Part shown: in pieces, positions 40,694 to 50,152 of the stretch
Layout: each line of letters opens with the position of its first letter
How positions within the stretch are numbered: position 1 is the stretch's first letter
NCBI RefSeq assembly: GCF_000617845.2
Contig: NZ_DF820425.1
Location: 6,330,741 to 6,394,740, forward strand
From: Bradyrhizobium sp. DOA9
GTDB taxonomy: Bacteria > Pseudomonadota > Alphaproteobacteria > Rhizobiales > Xanthobacteraceae
Direction of reading: 5' to 3'
Length of the DNA: 64,000 nucleotides
Position numbers and translations under genes: made by a program
Notes under the pieces: model-generated
Seen by the model: the letters and a program-made list of their open reading frames with translations, nothing else
The model's database searches: none
What the model was told of the DNA's origin: nothing

Positions 40694-43435
40694 TCAGGCG
40701 GCGCTGACAGTCTGGAGTTCAGCCGCCAGGAACTGTTTCGCAAATGCGTCAGCCGGCATCGGACGGCCGAAGAAATATCCCTGCCCTTCCTCGCATCCCA
40801 TGCTGACCAGGAAGTCGGCCGTTGCGCGGTTCTCGATGCCTTCGGCCACGACAGTGAGACCGAGCTGCTTGCTGAGGCCGATGGTCGATCCGACGATGGC
40901 GGCGTCGTCGGAATTCGACAGAAGACCGAAGACGAAGGAACGGTCGATCTTGAGGCCGTCGAGCGGAAACTTCTTGAGATAGCTCAGGCTCGCATAACCG
41001 GTGCCGAAATCATCGAACAGGATCCGGACGCCGAGATCCTGAATTCGCTTGAACATTTCCAGCACGCGACGCTCGTCATGCAGCAGGATGTCTTCCGTGA
41101 CTTCGATCTCGAGCAGTGACGGCGTCAGCCCCGTCTCGTCGAGCAGTGCTGCGACCGAATGCGCGAGATCGCCGGACTGAAGCTGCGAGGGTGAGAGGTT
41201 GATCGCGACACGCACGTCGTTGCCGGACAATTCCCAGGCCCGCGCCTGACGGCAGGCGGTCTCCATCACCCAGTTCGCGATCCGCTCCGACAGCGCCGAG
41301 GTGTGGACGACAGGCATGAATTCGGCCGGCGAGACGAAGCCGCGCACCGGATGCCGCCAGCGGATCAGCGCTTCGGCTCCGACCAGGCTGCCGTCGACCA
41401 GGCGAACCTGGGGCTGGTAGAACAGCTCGAATTCACCGCGGTCGGCGGCAAGCGCCAGCTCCCTCTCCAGCGTCAGCCGGTTTTCGAGCTCCTGCCGGAT
41501 CGCGGCTTCGAACACCACATGGCTGCCGCGCCGCGTCGTCTTCGCCCGGCTCAGCGCCAGATGGCCGTTGCTCAGGAGATCGTCGGCCTTTTGCCCGCCT
41601 TCGGGATAGACGGCGACGCCGACGCTGATCCTGACGCGATGCTGCCGGGCGCCAGCTGCGAGGGGGGTTTCGAACGCGCGCGCGATCCGGTCGGCGAACG
41701 CCGGCACCGGCTCGCCGAGATCGGCGCAGTCGACCGCGACGGCAAATTCGTCGCCGCTGAGCCGGGCGACGATCGCCTTGCCATCGACTTCGCCCAGGAG
41801 CCGCTCAGCGACCGCGCGCAGCACCAGATCGCCGGCGGCGTGTCCGAGCATGTCGTTGATCTCCTGGAAGCCATCGAGCCCGAGCACGAGCAACGCGACG
41901 CCGGAAGACCGCCGCTCCGCCGCGACGATCAGATCGGTGAGGTCGACATGCAGCTTGTTCCGGTTGGCAAGCCCCGTCAGCGCGTCGTGTTCGGCGAGAT
42001 GTCGAATACGCTCGGCTTCGCGTTTGCGGACCGAAATATCGCGCAGGATCGCTCCGTATTGAAAGCCGTCCGTTCCCTGCCAGCCCGAGAAGCTCGCCTC
42101 GACCGGGAAGGTTTCCCCGGTCTTGCGCCGGCCTTCGAACTCGACGACGACGGCGCCGCCCGGCACCAGGAGCGCCTGGCGCGCGGCGTCGTGCATGGAC
42201 GGCCTTGCAGCGCCGTCCGCCGGCGGAGCGCACAGCGTTTCGAACGGGCGACCGATGATCTCCGCCGGCATGTAGCCGAAGATCGCGCTGGCGCCGGGAT
42301 TCCAGACCGTGATGCGGTGATCCGCGTCGGTGCAGACCAGCCCGTCGCCGAGCGACATCGCGATACGATGAAATCGGCTCTCGGCGATGCGTCCGAGCAG
42401 GCTGCGGAAGTCGATTTCGTCGAGCGCAATCGCGGTCAGATAGGCGATGATGGCGATGTGGAATAGTGACGTGTCTATCACGAGCGGCCATCTTGCCTGC
42501 ACGAAGATTGCGGCCGATCCCATCGCTGCCCCGGAGGCGACCAGCGCTGCGACGCGAATTCCCGGTGCGAAGCGGCGCCACGAATACATCATCAGCAGAC
42601 AGATCGCCCCGACGCCCAGGATCATGCCGATATCGGACGTCCAGCGCAGCACGCGGTTCTGAAGGATCGATTCCGCGGCAAGCGCCTGCAGCACCGGGCC
42701 CGAGATGATCTTCCCATTGGGAACGCTGAAGCGATCGCCGAGCTCGAGTGCGGTGGCGCCAATGATGATCTTCTTGCCTTTCAGCTTGTCGAGCGTGGCT
42801 TTATCGCCGCGCAGCACGTCGACATAGGAGACCATCGGAATGGACGCCGAGCTGATGCTGAAGTCGATCAGAAAGGGCGGCCGACGGTTGGCGTCCTGCC
42901 CCGCCAGCACGACGGCCATCGAAGGCATGAAGGCGTCGCCGAGCTTCTCGCCGAACGGATAGCGGCGAACCAGCCCATCGGATTCGATCGCGACGTTGAC
43001 GACGGCCGGCCACGACTGGTTGCCGAACGACTTCAGCGGGCGGTTGACGTGGGCTGGCCCGCCTTTCGGCGTCGGCTGCTTGAAGGATGGCAGGATCGTC
43101 GAGCCGCCGGCGTCGCGCAACGCCTTGGCGAAGGCCTCGTCGGAGGCCGGGTCGGACGGCGTGCTGAAGTCGACATCGAAGGCAATGTCCTGCACGCCTG
43201 CCGCTTCCAGCCTTTGCAGCATTTCGGCATGGAGACGGCGCGGCCAGGGCCACACCCCGATCTGGTCGATCGACGGCGCATCGATGCCGATCACAACGAT
43301 GTCGCCGGTGGCCTCACGCGTTTGCCACTTGAATCGGAGATCGGTGAGCGCATTGCGAAGCGCCCCGTGCCAGCCCGTGGACAGCACCACCGCGAGCGCG
43401 ACCACGACGAGAATATGCGGCCGATAGCGTTTCAC
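40694..43435 (-). CDS. CHASE2-PAS-GGDEF-EAL membrane sensor, c-di-GMP turnover
   Basis: 913 residues from GTG 43435, chosen for the GGAGG 5 bp upstream; an ATG at 43477 lacks a spaced site. Order: an N-terminal helix, an extracellular CHASE2 domain (about 30-320, with VVIGIDAPSIDQIGVWPWPR), three membrane helices, a PAS domain (about 350-470), GGDEF (about 480-640, motif SGDEF) and EAL (from 670, EALIRW). SGDEF departs from the GGDEF consensus, so cyclase activity may be lost or weak. EAL phosphodiesterase motifs (DDFGTGYASLSYL, KIDRSFV) look intact. It follows the FecR gene by 59 bp. Confidence 0.9.
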   Translation of the reverse strand: MKRYRPHILVVVALAVVLSTGWHGALRNALTDLRFKWQTREATGDIVVIGIDAPSIDQIGVWPWPRRLHAEMLQRLEAAGVQDIAFDVDFSTPSDPASDEAFAKALRDAGGSTILPSFKQPTPKGGPAHVNRPLKSFGNQSWPAVVNVAIESDGLVRRYPFGEKLGDAFMPSMAVVLAGQDANRRPPFLIDFSISSASIPMVSYVDVLRGDKATLDKLKGKKIIIGATALELGDRFSVPNGKIISGPVLQALAAESILQNRVLRWTSDIGMILGVGAICLLMMYSWRRFAPGIRVAALVASGAAMGSAAIFVQARWPLVIDTSLFHIAIIAYLTAIALDEIDFRSLLGRIAESRFHRIAMSLGDGLVCTDADHRITVWNPGASAIFGYMPAEIIGRPFETLCAPPADGAARPSMHDAARQALLVPGGAVVVEFEGRRKTGETFPVEASFSGWQGTDGFQYGAILRDISVRKREAERIRHLAEHDALTGLANRNKLHVDLTDLIVAAERRSSGVALLVLGLDGFQEINDMLGHAAGDLVLRAVAERLLGEVDGKAIVARLSGDEFAVAVDCADLGEPVPAFADRIARAFETPLAAGARQHRVRISVGVAVYPEGGQKADDLLSNGHLALSRAKTTRRGSHVVFEAAIRQELENRLTLERELALAADRGEFELFYQPQVRLVDGSLVGAEALIRWRHPVRGFVSPAEFMPVVHTSALSERIANWVMETACRQARAWELSGNDVRVAINLSPSQLQSGDLAHSVAALLDETGLTPSLLEIEVTEDILLHDERRVLEMFKRIQDLGVRILFDDFGTGYASLSYLKKFPLDGLKIDRSFVFGLLSNSDDAAIVGSTIGLSKQLGLTVVAEGIENRATADFLVSMGCEEGQGYFFGRPMPADAFAKQFLAAELQTVSAA

Positions 43436-43494
43436 CCGATCCTCCCGCGCACCCGCCTGCCTGCGGGTGCCCTTCATCCCTTTAGAAAATCGCC

Positions 43495-44721
43495 TCAGTG
43501 CCGGTTATGGCCGTACCCGTTGCCATGGCCGTTGCTGCCATTTCCGTTGCCGTTGCCGTTGTTGCTTCGGCCATGGCCGGTGGCACCCTTGTTGCCGTTG
43601 TCGTGGCCCTTGTTGCCGCCGTTGTCATTGTTGCCGTTGCCGCCGCCGTTCCCGTTGTTGGCGCCGGGGCTATCGCTGGATGCACCGGCTGTCGCGGCGG
43701 CGATGGCCGCGCTCGCGCCGGCCGAACTGCCAGCCGAAGCTCCGCCAGTCGTGATGACCGCAGTCTGGACGGCGCTGTTCGACCCTGACGTGCTGGTCTT
43801 GCCATCGCTCCAGACCGTCTCGCTGCCGGAGCTTGCGTTCCCCCTGCGCACCTGACCGGGTGCGTCGCCGCCATGGGCGAGCCCGCGTGTGGCCTTGTGG
43901 ACATTCAGCTTGACCTCGCCGAGTGCGCTCGAGATGCGCACGACGCCGGGCTTGGCGACGTGACCAGCAGCCGCCTGATACGACGGCTTCGGCGCAGCAG
44001 CCGTCTTGTTGCCGTTGTCGATCGGACCGAGCGCATGGACGGCAGGGCCATTGGCCGCATGGCGCGGCGCCGACAGACCCGATTTCGGCACCGGGACACG
44101 CTCGATCGTGGGCACGCGTGGCTTGCCCTGCTCGATCGGATTGAACATGCCCGCACCGCTCAGGCTGAGACCGGGCTTGCCGTGCTCGAAGACGGTGGCC
44201 GCCTGTCCGGGCATCACTTGTGCGACCTGCCCGGTCTTGAAATCGGCGACTTCGACCTGGCCGCGGAGCACGCCGACCTTGGTGCTACCGACACCGACCG
44301 TGACGCTGAACTGGGTGCCCTTGACCACGGCGGCGAGGTAGGGCGTCTCGACCTCGAAATGCTTGACGTTGCGCTTCTCGACCTCCAGCAGGATCGAGCC
44401 TGCCTGCTGGATGATGGTGGTCGGCAGCCCGTCCTTCTTCTCGGCCGGCAAGCCCACCACCGAATTGGGAGAGATCAGGATCGTTTCCTCGCCGCGGACG
44501 AGGAGCACGCGCCCGTTGCGGCCGGTGCGAATGGTGTCGCCAGGTTTCAGCGTTCCGTCTGATGTCAACGACACCTGCTGGGCGCCGCCCGTCGCAAGCC
44601 AGACCTCGCCCGAGGATTTGCCGACGGACCACATACCGTCGTCCGCAGCGAGTGCACCGGAGGCCGTTCCCAGGATCAGCGCCGCCGCCAGCGCGCGTCG
44701 CATTCCAACCTTACCGAACAT
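43495..44721 (-). CDS. FecR-domain secreted protein with Asn/Gly-rich tail
   Basis: 408 residues with GAGGAG before the ATG. Signal peptide to about residue 25 (ALILGTASGALAAD). The FecR domain is at about 45-165 (GDTIRTGRNGRVLLVRGEET, PYLAAVVKGTQFSV). Unlike anti-sigma FecR it has no cytoplasmic N-terminal helix. After residue 330 it is almost only N, G, S, H and D. FecR-CHASE2 pairs beside TpsB genes are a recurring arrangement. It may sit in the envelope and signal to the CHASE2 sensor. Confidence 0.85.
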   Translation of the reverse strand: MFGKVGMRRALAAALILGTASGALAADDGMWSVGKSSGEVWLATGGAQQVSLTSDGTLKPGDTIRTGRNGRVLLVRGEETILISPNSVVGLPAEKKDGLPTTIIQQAGSILLEVEKRNVKHFEVETPYLAAVVKGTQFSVTVGVGSTKVGVLRGQVEVADFKTGQVAQVMPGQAATVFEHGKPGLSLSGAGMFNPIEQGKPRVPTIERVPVPKSGLSAPRHAANGPAVHALGPIDNGNKTAAAPKPSYQAAAGHVAKPGVVRISSALGEVKLNVHKATRGLAHGGDAPGQVRRGNASSGSETVWSDGKTSTSGSNSAVQTAVITTGGASAGSSAGASAAIAAATAGASSDSPGANNGNGGGNGNNDNGGNKGHDNGNKGATGHGRSNNGNGNGNGSNGHGNGYGHNRH

Positions 44722-44853
44722 GATGCTCCTCAGCCCCGCGTTTCAAGCCAAGCCTGAGGGGTATCCGAAATCACTCAAGATAGGATTATCGGAAAGCGGC
44801 CAGCGGCGCGGACCGATTAACCAATCGTTGACCATAAAAACCTATGAAAAATC

Positions 44854-46650
44854 ATGGCTCTAACGAGATTCCACCGCCCCGTGGCAGATCCTCCGGTGAA
44901 CTACGGAGACAGCGTCGCTGCGCGCAGTGAGAGACGGCATCTCCTTACCGCGCTGCTATCGCTGGCAGCAATTTTCGCGGCAAGTCCAACGGCATTCGCG
45001 CAACAGGCGAACCAGCCGGGTTTCGATCCTCGCCAGCCTGAGAAATATTTTGATAACCAGACCGAGCAGGAATCGCTCGGCCGCCCGCAGGTCCGGTTGC
45101 CGAGCGTCGGACAGCCCACGACCAGCGGCGATACCAAGCCGCAATTCGTGCTGCGCGGCATCAGCGTCAGCGGCGCTCATGCCGTTTCTCCCGATCGCAT
45201 CGCCGCGGTCTACCAGCCTTATCTCGGCCGGAAGGTCTCGCAGGCGGACTTGGCCGCGATCGCAGGCGGCATCAGCGAACTCTACCGCGAAGCCGGCTTT
45301 CATCTCAGCCGCGCCATCGTGCCACCGCAGGACATCGCCCACGGCCGAGTCCGGATTCAGGTCCTCGAAGGCACCATCACGCAGGCCGTGCTGAAAGGCG
45401 ACGGTGCCGAACAGTTCGGCGTCAGGCCGATGCTGGCGCCGATTCTGGCTGAACAACCGGCGCGGCTGGCAACGCTCGAACGCCAGCTCTTCCTGATCAA
45501 TGGCAGGCCGGGCGTCCGGATCACCGACACCGCACTGGAGGAAATCGGCGGCGCGACGGGCCACTTCCGCCTGATCATCTCCTTGAAGACCTGGCACGTC
45601 TTCTCCTCGTTCGGCCTCGACAATCTCGGATCCTCGTCGGTTGGACCGTGGCAAACTTACGCCACCGGCGCGTTCAACTCCTACCTCACGCCGGGCGACA
45701 CTCTGGCGGTCAACCTCTCGACCATTGCCAACGATCCGCGCCAACTCGGCTTCGCACGGCTGTCGTACGATGCGCCGGTCGGCGTCGACGGTGTCCGCCT
45801 CGGCGCTTCCGTCCTGTACAGCGCAGTACGGCCGGGCGACACGCGCCGGCTCGACAGCGACATCACCACGACCGAAGCTTTCGAGGTGCGGGCAAGCACA
45901 GCGCCCTTCATGTCGCAATCCTCCGGGCTGACGCTTACGGTGGCAGGCACCTTCAGCAATGTGTCCGAGCACGACATTTACGGCCCCTGGTACAACGACC
46001 ACATCAGGACCGCGAGCTTGACGGCCGACTACCGGCTGCAGGATCCCTTTGGCGGCACCAATTTCACGACGCTGATCTACCGTCAGGGCCTGGACATTTT
46101 TGGCGCCTCGCGTTTCGACGACGATCTGTTGTCGCGCGACGGCGCCTCCTCGAACTTCTCGGTGCTGAACCTCTGGTTCACGCGCTACCAGACACTCAAC
46201 GGCGCCTGGTCGCTCAAGCTCGCGGCAGCGAGCCAGACGGCGTCGCGTCCGCTGTTCACCTCGCAGCAATTCTATCTCGGCGGCGCGGCCTTCGGCCGCG
46301 GCTACGGCGCAGCCGAGATCAGCGGCGACAACGGCCTTGCCGGCTCGCTCGAGCTCCGCTTCGACCAGAAGCTCAATTTCCGCTACTGGACCGGCTATCA
46401 GCTCTATACCTTCGGCGATGCCGGCGCCGTCTGGAACCACGGCTACCGCCTGAGCGACGGGCTGTCGCTGACATCGGCCGGAGTGGGTGTGCGCTTCTTC
46501 CTGCCGGACGACCTCCAGGCCGATTTCGGCATGGCCGTCCCCCTGAGCTACCGGGCGCCGGACAACGAGCGTCGCAGCCCGCGCTTCGTTTTCACGTTGT
46601 CGAGCGCGTTCCAGCTCTGCCCCGAACGCGGCAAAGCCGGCTGTCTCTAG
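44854..46650 (+). CDS. TpsB/FhaC-family two-partner secretion outer-membrane transporter
   Basis: 598 residues. A signal sequence (LLSLAAIFAASPTAFA) ends near residue 49. A linker with QPEKYFDN is followed by POTRA-type segments (about 95-225, FVLRGISVSGAHAVSPDRIA, VRIQVLEGTI) and a beta barrel to the C-terminus. The Omp85-superfamily loop motif reads GRGYGAAEISGDNG near residue 488, where RGY is the conserved core. TpsB proteins export large TpsA exoproteins, but none is encoded in view. The gene is divergent from FecR/CHASE2. The start at 44854 lacks a clear ribosome site. Confidence 0.88.
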   Translation: MALTRFHRPVADPPVNYGDSVAARSERRHLLTALLSLAAIFAASPTAFAQQANQPGFDPRQPEKYFDNQTEQESLGRPQVRLPSVGQPTTSGDTKPQFVLRGISVSGAHAVSPDRIAAVYQPYLGRKVSQADLAAIAGGISELYREAGFHLSRAIVPPQDIAHGRVRIQVLEGTITQAVLKGDGAEQFGVRPMLAPILAEQPARLATLERQLFLINGRPGVRITDTALEEIGGATGHFRLIISLKTWHVFSSFGLDNLGSSSVGPWQTYATGAFNSYLTPGDTLAVNLSTIANDPRQLGFARLSYDAPVGVDGVRLGASVLYSAVRPGDTRRLDSDITTTEAFEVRASTAPFMSQSSGLTLTVAGTFSNVSEHDIYGPWYNDHIRTASLTADYRLQDPFGGTNFTTLIYRQGLDIFGASRFDDDLLSRDGASSNFSVLNLWFTRYQTLNGAWSLKLAAASQTASRPLFTSQQFYLGGAAFGRGYGAAEISGDNGLAGSLELRFDQKLNFRYWTGYQLYTFGDAGAVWNHGYRLSDGLSLTSAGVGVRFFLPDDLQADFGMAVPLSYRAPDNERRSPRFVFTLSSAFQLCPERGKAGCL

Positions 46651-46802
46651 CCGCTCCGTTCCCCGGGCGATCGCCCCCGCTTGCCGGCTTTTCCCGGCCT
46701 TGCCCCCAGACTTGCCTAAATTTAATCCTCTAACCTGCTCACGATCGCTCGACCGGGGGTTCCCGATGACCATGTTCAGGCAAAGGTGATTTGAGACAGA
46801 CC

Positions 46803-47633
46803 ATGAAGAAGGTGTTTGCCACCCTGGCGCTTCTCTGCGTCCTCGGCATTGGACAGTATTTCGTCGTCAGCCAGTTCGCGATCCGCCATGAGACCCTGGC
46901 CCTGTTCGACGCCTCGCGCCAGCGCCCGATCTCGGTCGAGATCGCCGTGCGACGCGACCATGAGACCAAGGCCAATCTCGGGCTCTGGAAGCTCCCCCTC
47001 GCCGTCATCAGCAATGGCAACACCGTCAAGGCGACCGAATATTCCTTCCTCGCCAATGCGCTTGCCGCACGAGGCTATCTGGTTGCCAGCATCCAGCAGG
47101 ACTTGCCGAGCGATCCGCCGCTGATGACCCAAGTCGGTCAGCAATATGTCGGCCGGCGCGACGTCTACATCCGCTGCGAAGCGAACATTCTCTTTGTGCT
47201 GGGAGAGCTGAAGAAGCGGCAAGAGAACGTACAATACGACCACATCACCCTCGTCGGCCACTCCAATGGCGGGGATGTCTCCATGTATGTCGCCCACCGG
47301 CACCCGGAGCTGGTGTCGAAGGTGATAACGCTCGATAATCTGCGGGTGCCCTTCGTGGTCAGCGACCACATGAAGATCCTGTCCTTCCGCTCGAAGGACC
47401 CGCACTTCGTGACGGATCCCGGCGTGCTTCCGACGCCGGAAGAGGCCAAGGCGCGCGGCATCGATATCATCCAGACCGGCGCACAGCACACGGAGATGAG
47501 CGACCGCGGTCCCAACTCGGTCAAGGAGAAGATCCAGGAGACGCTCGACCGCTTCCTGCGTGACAGCGCCAGCAGCGCGCTCGCGCCGGCGGATACGAAG
47601 AGCCCTATGATCATGAACCCGGCCGACTATTAA
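46803..47633 (+). CDS. Exported alpha/beta hydrolase
   Basis: 276 residues from ATG 46803 (TTG 46791 also possible). An N-terminal signal or anchor (FATLALLCVLGIGQYFV) is followed by an alpha/beta-hydrolase fold. The nucleophile elbow is VGHSNGGDVSMY, a probable acid follows in the D-rich DPGVLPTPEE region and H in GAQHTEMSD is the likely catalytic histidine. The substrate (ester, lipid or carbohydrate ester) is not clear. Confidence 0.75.
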   Translation: MKKVFATLALLCVLGIGQYFVVSQFAIRHETLALFDASRQRPISVEIAVRRDHETKANLGLWKLPLAVISNGNTVKATEYSFLANALAARGYLVASIQQDLPSDPPLMTQVGQQYVGRRDVYIRCEANILFVLGELKKRQENVQYDHITLVGHSNGGDVSMYVAHRHPELVSKVITLDNLRVPFVVSDHMKILSFRSKDPHFVTDPGVLPTPEEAKARGIDIIQTGAQHTEMSDRGPNSVKEKIQETLDRFLRDSASSALAPADTKSPMIMNPADY

Positions 47634-47951
47634 CGGATCCGCTTTGCGGCAGATCAAAGCGGGTCCAAGACGGCTCGGTAGAAAGCCACATGGCGTCGGA
47701 GAGACACGTGTCGCACTATACCGAAAGTCTTGATGCGAAGAGCCTTGTTGCGAAGGGTCTTGTTCCGAAGAGTCTTGTTCCGAAGAGTCTTGGCCTGCCC
47801 GCGGCAAGAGTGCCGGCATTCATGCGGCATCTCTATCGTTCGACCCGCAGGCTGCTGCGGTCGATCGTCGCCCGCATCGATCTCTCGCAGTTTCCAGGAT
47901 CCTGCTGCGGATGAGCGCGGCGGCCGCAAGCGAATGCAGAAAGACTGCCCT
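47634..47951. other. Intergenic stretch with a 15-bp minisatellite
   Basis: Apart from the tandem array there is no supported gene. Readings across the repeat give pentapeptide repeats in three frames (for example KSLVP), which follows from the 15-bp period and is not evidence for a protein. Confidence 0.5.
47722..47795 (+). repeat. Tandem 15-bp repeat, about five units
   Basis: Units of the type CGAAGAGTCTTGTTC with few substitutions. Confidence 0.85.
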
Positions 47952-48269
47952 ATGCTCCGGCATGTGAGACGAATTTTCCTGCTGCTTGGCCTGGTCTCTG
48001 GCGTCGGCACGTCGTCCGCTCTCGGCGCTGATGCCGATCACGGCGCCGACCTCGCCAGGCGCTGGTGCGCGAGCTGCCATGTCGTGGCGAACGGACAGAC
48101 CCAGGCGAGCGCCGACGTCCCCTCCTTTGCATCCGTTGCGCGCAGGCCGGATTTCAGCACGGAAAGGCTCGCCTTCTTTCTGCTCGATCCGCACCCGAAG
48201 ATGCCGAATTTTCCCCTGAGCCGGACCGAAGCCGGCGATATCGCGGCCTACATCGCATCGCTGCGTTAG
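47952..48269 (+). CDS. Exported class I cytochrome c
   Basis: 105 residues from ATG 47952 (47934 is an alternative). Signal peptide IFLLLGLVSGVGTSSALG. One haem-binding CASCH motif near residue 40 and a distal methionine in DPHPKMPNFPLS identify a small mono-haem cytochrome c. It probably carries electrons in the periplasm; no partner oxidase is nearby. Confidence 0.88.
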   Translation: MLRHVRRIFLLLGLVSGVGTSSALGADADHGADLARRWCASCHVVANGQTQASADVPSFASVARRPDFSTERLAFFLLDPHPKMPNFPLSRTEAGDIAAYIASLR

Positions 48270-48350
48270 ATGCATGACCAGGCCCGACGGCCGGGCTTGC
48301 CCAAGCTGTTCAGCGCTTTTCCCAAGATCATGCCGGGCTACAAATGCAAA

Positions 48351-48374
48351 TCCCTGCCGGTGAACCGGCAGGGA
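48351..48374 (-). terminator. Terminator for the phasin gene
   Basis: The perfect stem TCCCTGCCGG/CCGGCAGGGA is followed by TTTGCATTTG on the minus strand. Confidence 0.65.
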
Positions 48375-48504
48375 TCAGCAGAAAGGATGACGGACGGCGA
48401 ATGAGGTCATTCGGTGGCCCATCATGGACCTGCGCCAGCATCGAAGCGCGGATACTCGCGCCACACAAGATCAATTTGTGGGCACGCTGTACACACGCCG
48501 AAAG

Positions 48505-48843
48505 TCACTTGCCCTTGCCAGGTTGCATGAGACTCCCGGTCATCTGGCGCATGTGATCTCCGGCGCTGGTGAACTGACTGCGCAGGAAATCGGATTGGAT
48601 GCGCATCGCCTCCTGGAGGTCGGTGGCATGCACCAGCTTGCGCGCATGCTCGAAGGCCGACTTCATGTTCTGCTCCGTGAAGGCCAGTGCCTGCTTCGAC
48701 ACCTCCGTCCCCGCGCCCGGAACGGACGACATCGATTTGGTCGCCGCTTCAAAGAACATGCCGAAGGCCTTTTCGGCCTGGTCGATCGTCTTCTCGGCCA
48801 AGTCACGCAGCTCGGCCGGAACTTCGAGTTTCGGTTCAATCAT
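48505..48843 (-). CDS. Phasin family protein
   Basis: 112 residues from ATG 48843, with GGGAGAG upstream; this is the usual size. Amphipathic helices (AEKTIDQAEKAFGMFFEAAT, EVSKQALAFTEQNMKSAFEH) match phasins, which coat polyhydroxyalkanoate granules. Monocistronic. Confidence 0.85.
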   Translation of the reverse strand: MIEPKLEVPAELRDLAEKTIDQAEKAFGMFFEAATKSMSSVPGAGTEVSKQALAFTEQNMKSAFEHARKLVHATDLQEAMRIQSDFLRSQFTSAGDHMRQMTGSLMQPGKGK

Positions 48844-48987
48844 GGTCGCACTCTCCCTTTTTCCATCTGAATACCACATTTGCCTGACGGCCATCCAGCC
48901 GCCAGCCCTCCGGCGAAGGACGCCGGGGAGCCCTGCTCTGGCACGAAAAGGGGTGGGAAACGGCCCAAGACCGGCGCGCGGCCGGAC

Positions 48988-49173
48988 TTAGGATAAGGGG
49001 TGCTCGGGAAGAGCCTCTTCGGTTGCGAGATCTTCGACCAGCTTGATCACCTCGAAGCGCTGTCGCGGCGCAAGCTTCAGGAAGGCGCGGAGCAGGCGCA
49101 GACTTTCGACAGTGCTGCTTGCAGGCACACCGAGCTTGAGATGCAGCTCAGCCGCGAAATTGAGGTTTTTCAT
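48988..49173 (-). CDS. Small hypothetical protein
   Basis: 61 residues from ATG 49173 (AGGTGCGAG upstream). Helical and charged (LHLKLGVPASSTVESLRLLR, RQRFEVIKLVEDLATEEALP). No family recognised. Confidence 0.6.
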   Translation of the reverse strand: MKNLNFAAELHLKLGVPASSTVESLRLLRAFLKLAPRQRFEVIKLVEDLATEEALPEHPLS

Positions 49174-49751
49174 CTCGCACCTATGACAAGCATCGGCCTT
49201 CGTGATCCGCTCAAGAACCGAACGCCCCGACAGAACCCCATCGCCACGAACGTTTAGACGCGGGGACCGGCCGGGTTGCAGCTGAACCGCATCCAGACGA
49301 CGGCCTCAACCACCTGGTTGCAATTATGCCAAGTAACAACCCTTCCGGCAAGCCCAACCGTGGGTATAGCGATGCTTTGGTCTGCATCGCGCCACGGCAT
49401 TTCCGGATAACAGGAATATCGATTGCCGTCACCCACCTGCGTCAAGAAGCGGCATCAATCCCGCAACACAGCTCCTCGTTGCTATCGATCAGCGCAGGGT
49501 TTCGCTGTGTTTCTGATGTGAATGCACCTTAGCGCGCACGAAATGGCGATTCTTCGCCGATATACACGCATTTGTTGAATCCACTCACGGCGGTTGCATG
49601 AACCGCGTGAAAGTCGATCTTGCGGCCGGTCCGCCGTGAACCGCCGTCCACGCGCGAGCGACTAAGCCGTTGCGGCACGGCCACGCAGATTCGGGCGCCA
49701 TGGCTGAAAACTCTTCGACGTGGGGGCGCCTTAGCACCAAAGGACGACGGC
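49174..49751. other. 578-bp stretch without a supported gene
   Basis: Several short readings exist, including one of 68 residues from ATG 49326, but none has a ribosome site or family features. Lower GC than its surroundings between 49320 and 49560. No RNA gene was identified. Confidence 0.5.
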
Positions 49752-50108
49752 ATGCTTTCTCGCTGCGATCTCATCAAGGGCGCCGCAGTCGCGCTTCTCA
49801 CCCTCTCGATACAAGGCGCATCGGCGCAGGAGGCCAAGATGAACCTGTTCAAGATCGTCACCATCAAGGACGAAATCGTCGTCGGACTTTCGGCGGATGA
49901 GCTTCAGGCGCTCGGCGGCAATGATGCGAGCGCCGTTGCGCACGCGCTGGCGCAGAAGGGCAGTCTCACCGTCTGGCAATACAACGTGCATCGTGGCCCC
50001 AACGGCGAACTACAGCAGGCACCGACTGCCAAGATCGGGCTGCTGGCCAATGCCTCGCTGCGCGTCGAGCCCTACACCACGCCCTACCAGATCGTCCCTC
50101 ATCGGTAA
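49752..50108 (+). CDS. Small hypothetical protein with ambiguous start
   Basis: 118 residues from ATG 49752, which gives a signal peptide (LIKGAAVALLTLSIQGASA), or 89 from ATG 49839, which has a perfect AGGAGG 5 bp upstream. The second start gives MNLFKIVTIKDEIVVGLSA, a cytosolic protein. The sequence DASAVAHALAQKGSLTVWQY and the C-terminus are the same in both. Translation from both starts is possible. Family not recognised. Confidence 0.65.
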   Translation: MLSRCDLIKGAAVALLTLSIQGASAQEAKMNLFKIVTIKDEIVVGLSADELQALGGNDASAVAHALAQKGSLTVWQYNVHRGPNGELQQAPTAKIGLLANASLRVEPYTTPYQIVPHR

Positions 50109-50152
50109 GCAATAGGCGGGACGCCGGCGGCCGGACCGCCGGCGCCCCGCAA

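Noticed and set aside
47690..47914. 74-residue reading through the 15-bp repeat
   Set aside because: The pentapeptide pattern follows from the repeat length in every frame, and there is no ribosome site.
49326..49532. 68-residue plus-strand reading
   Set aside because: No ribosome site or recognisable motif; kept only as part of a gene-free stretch.
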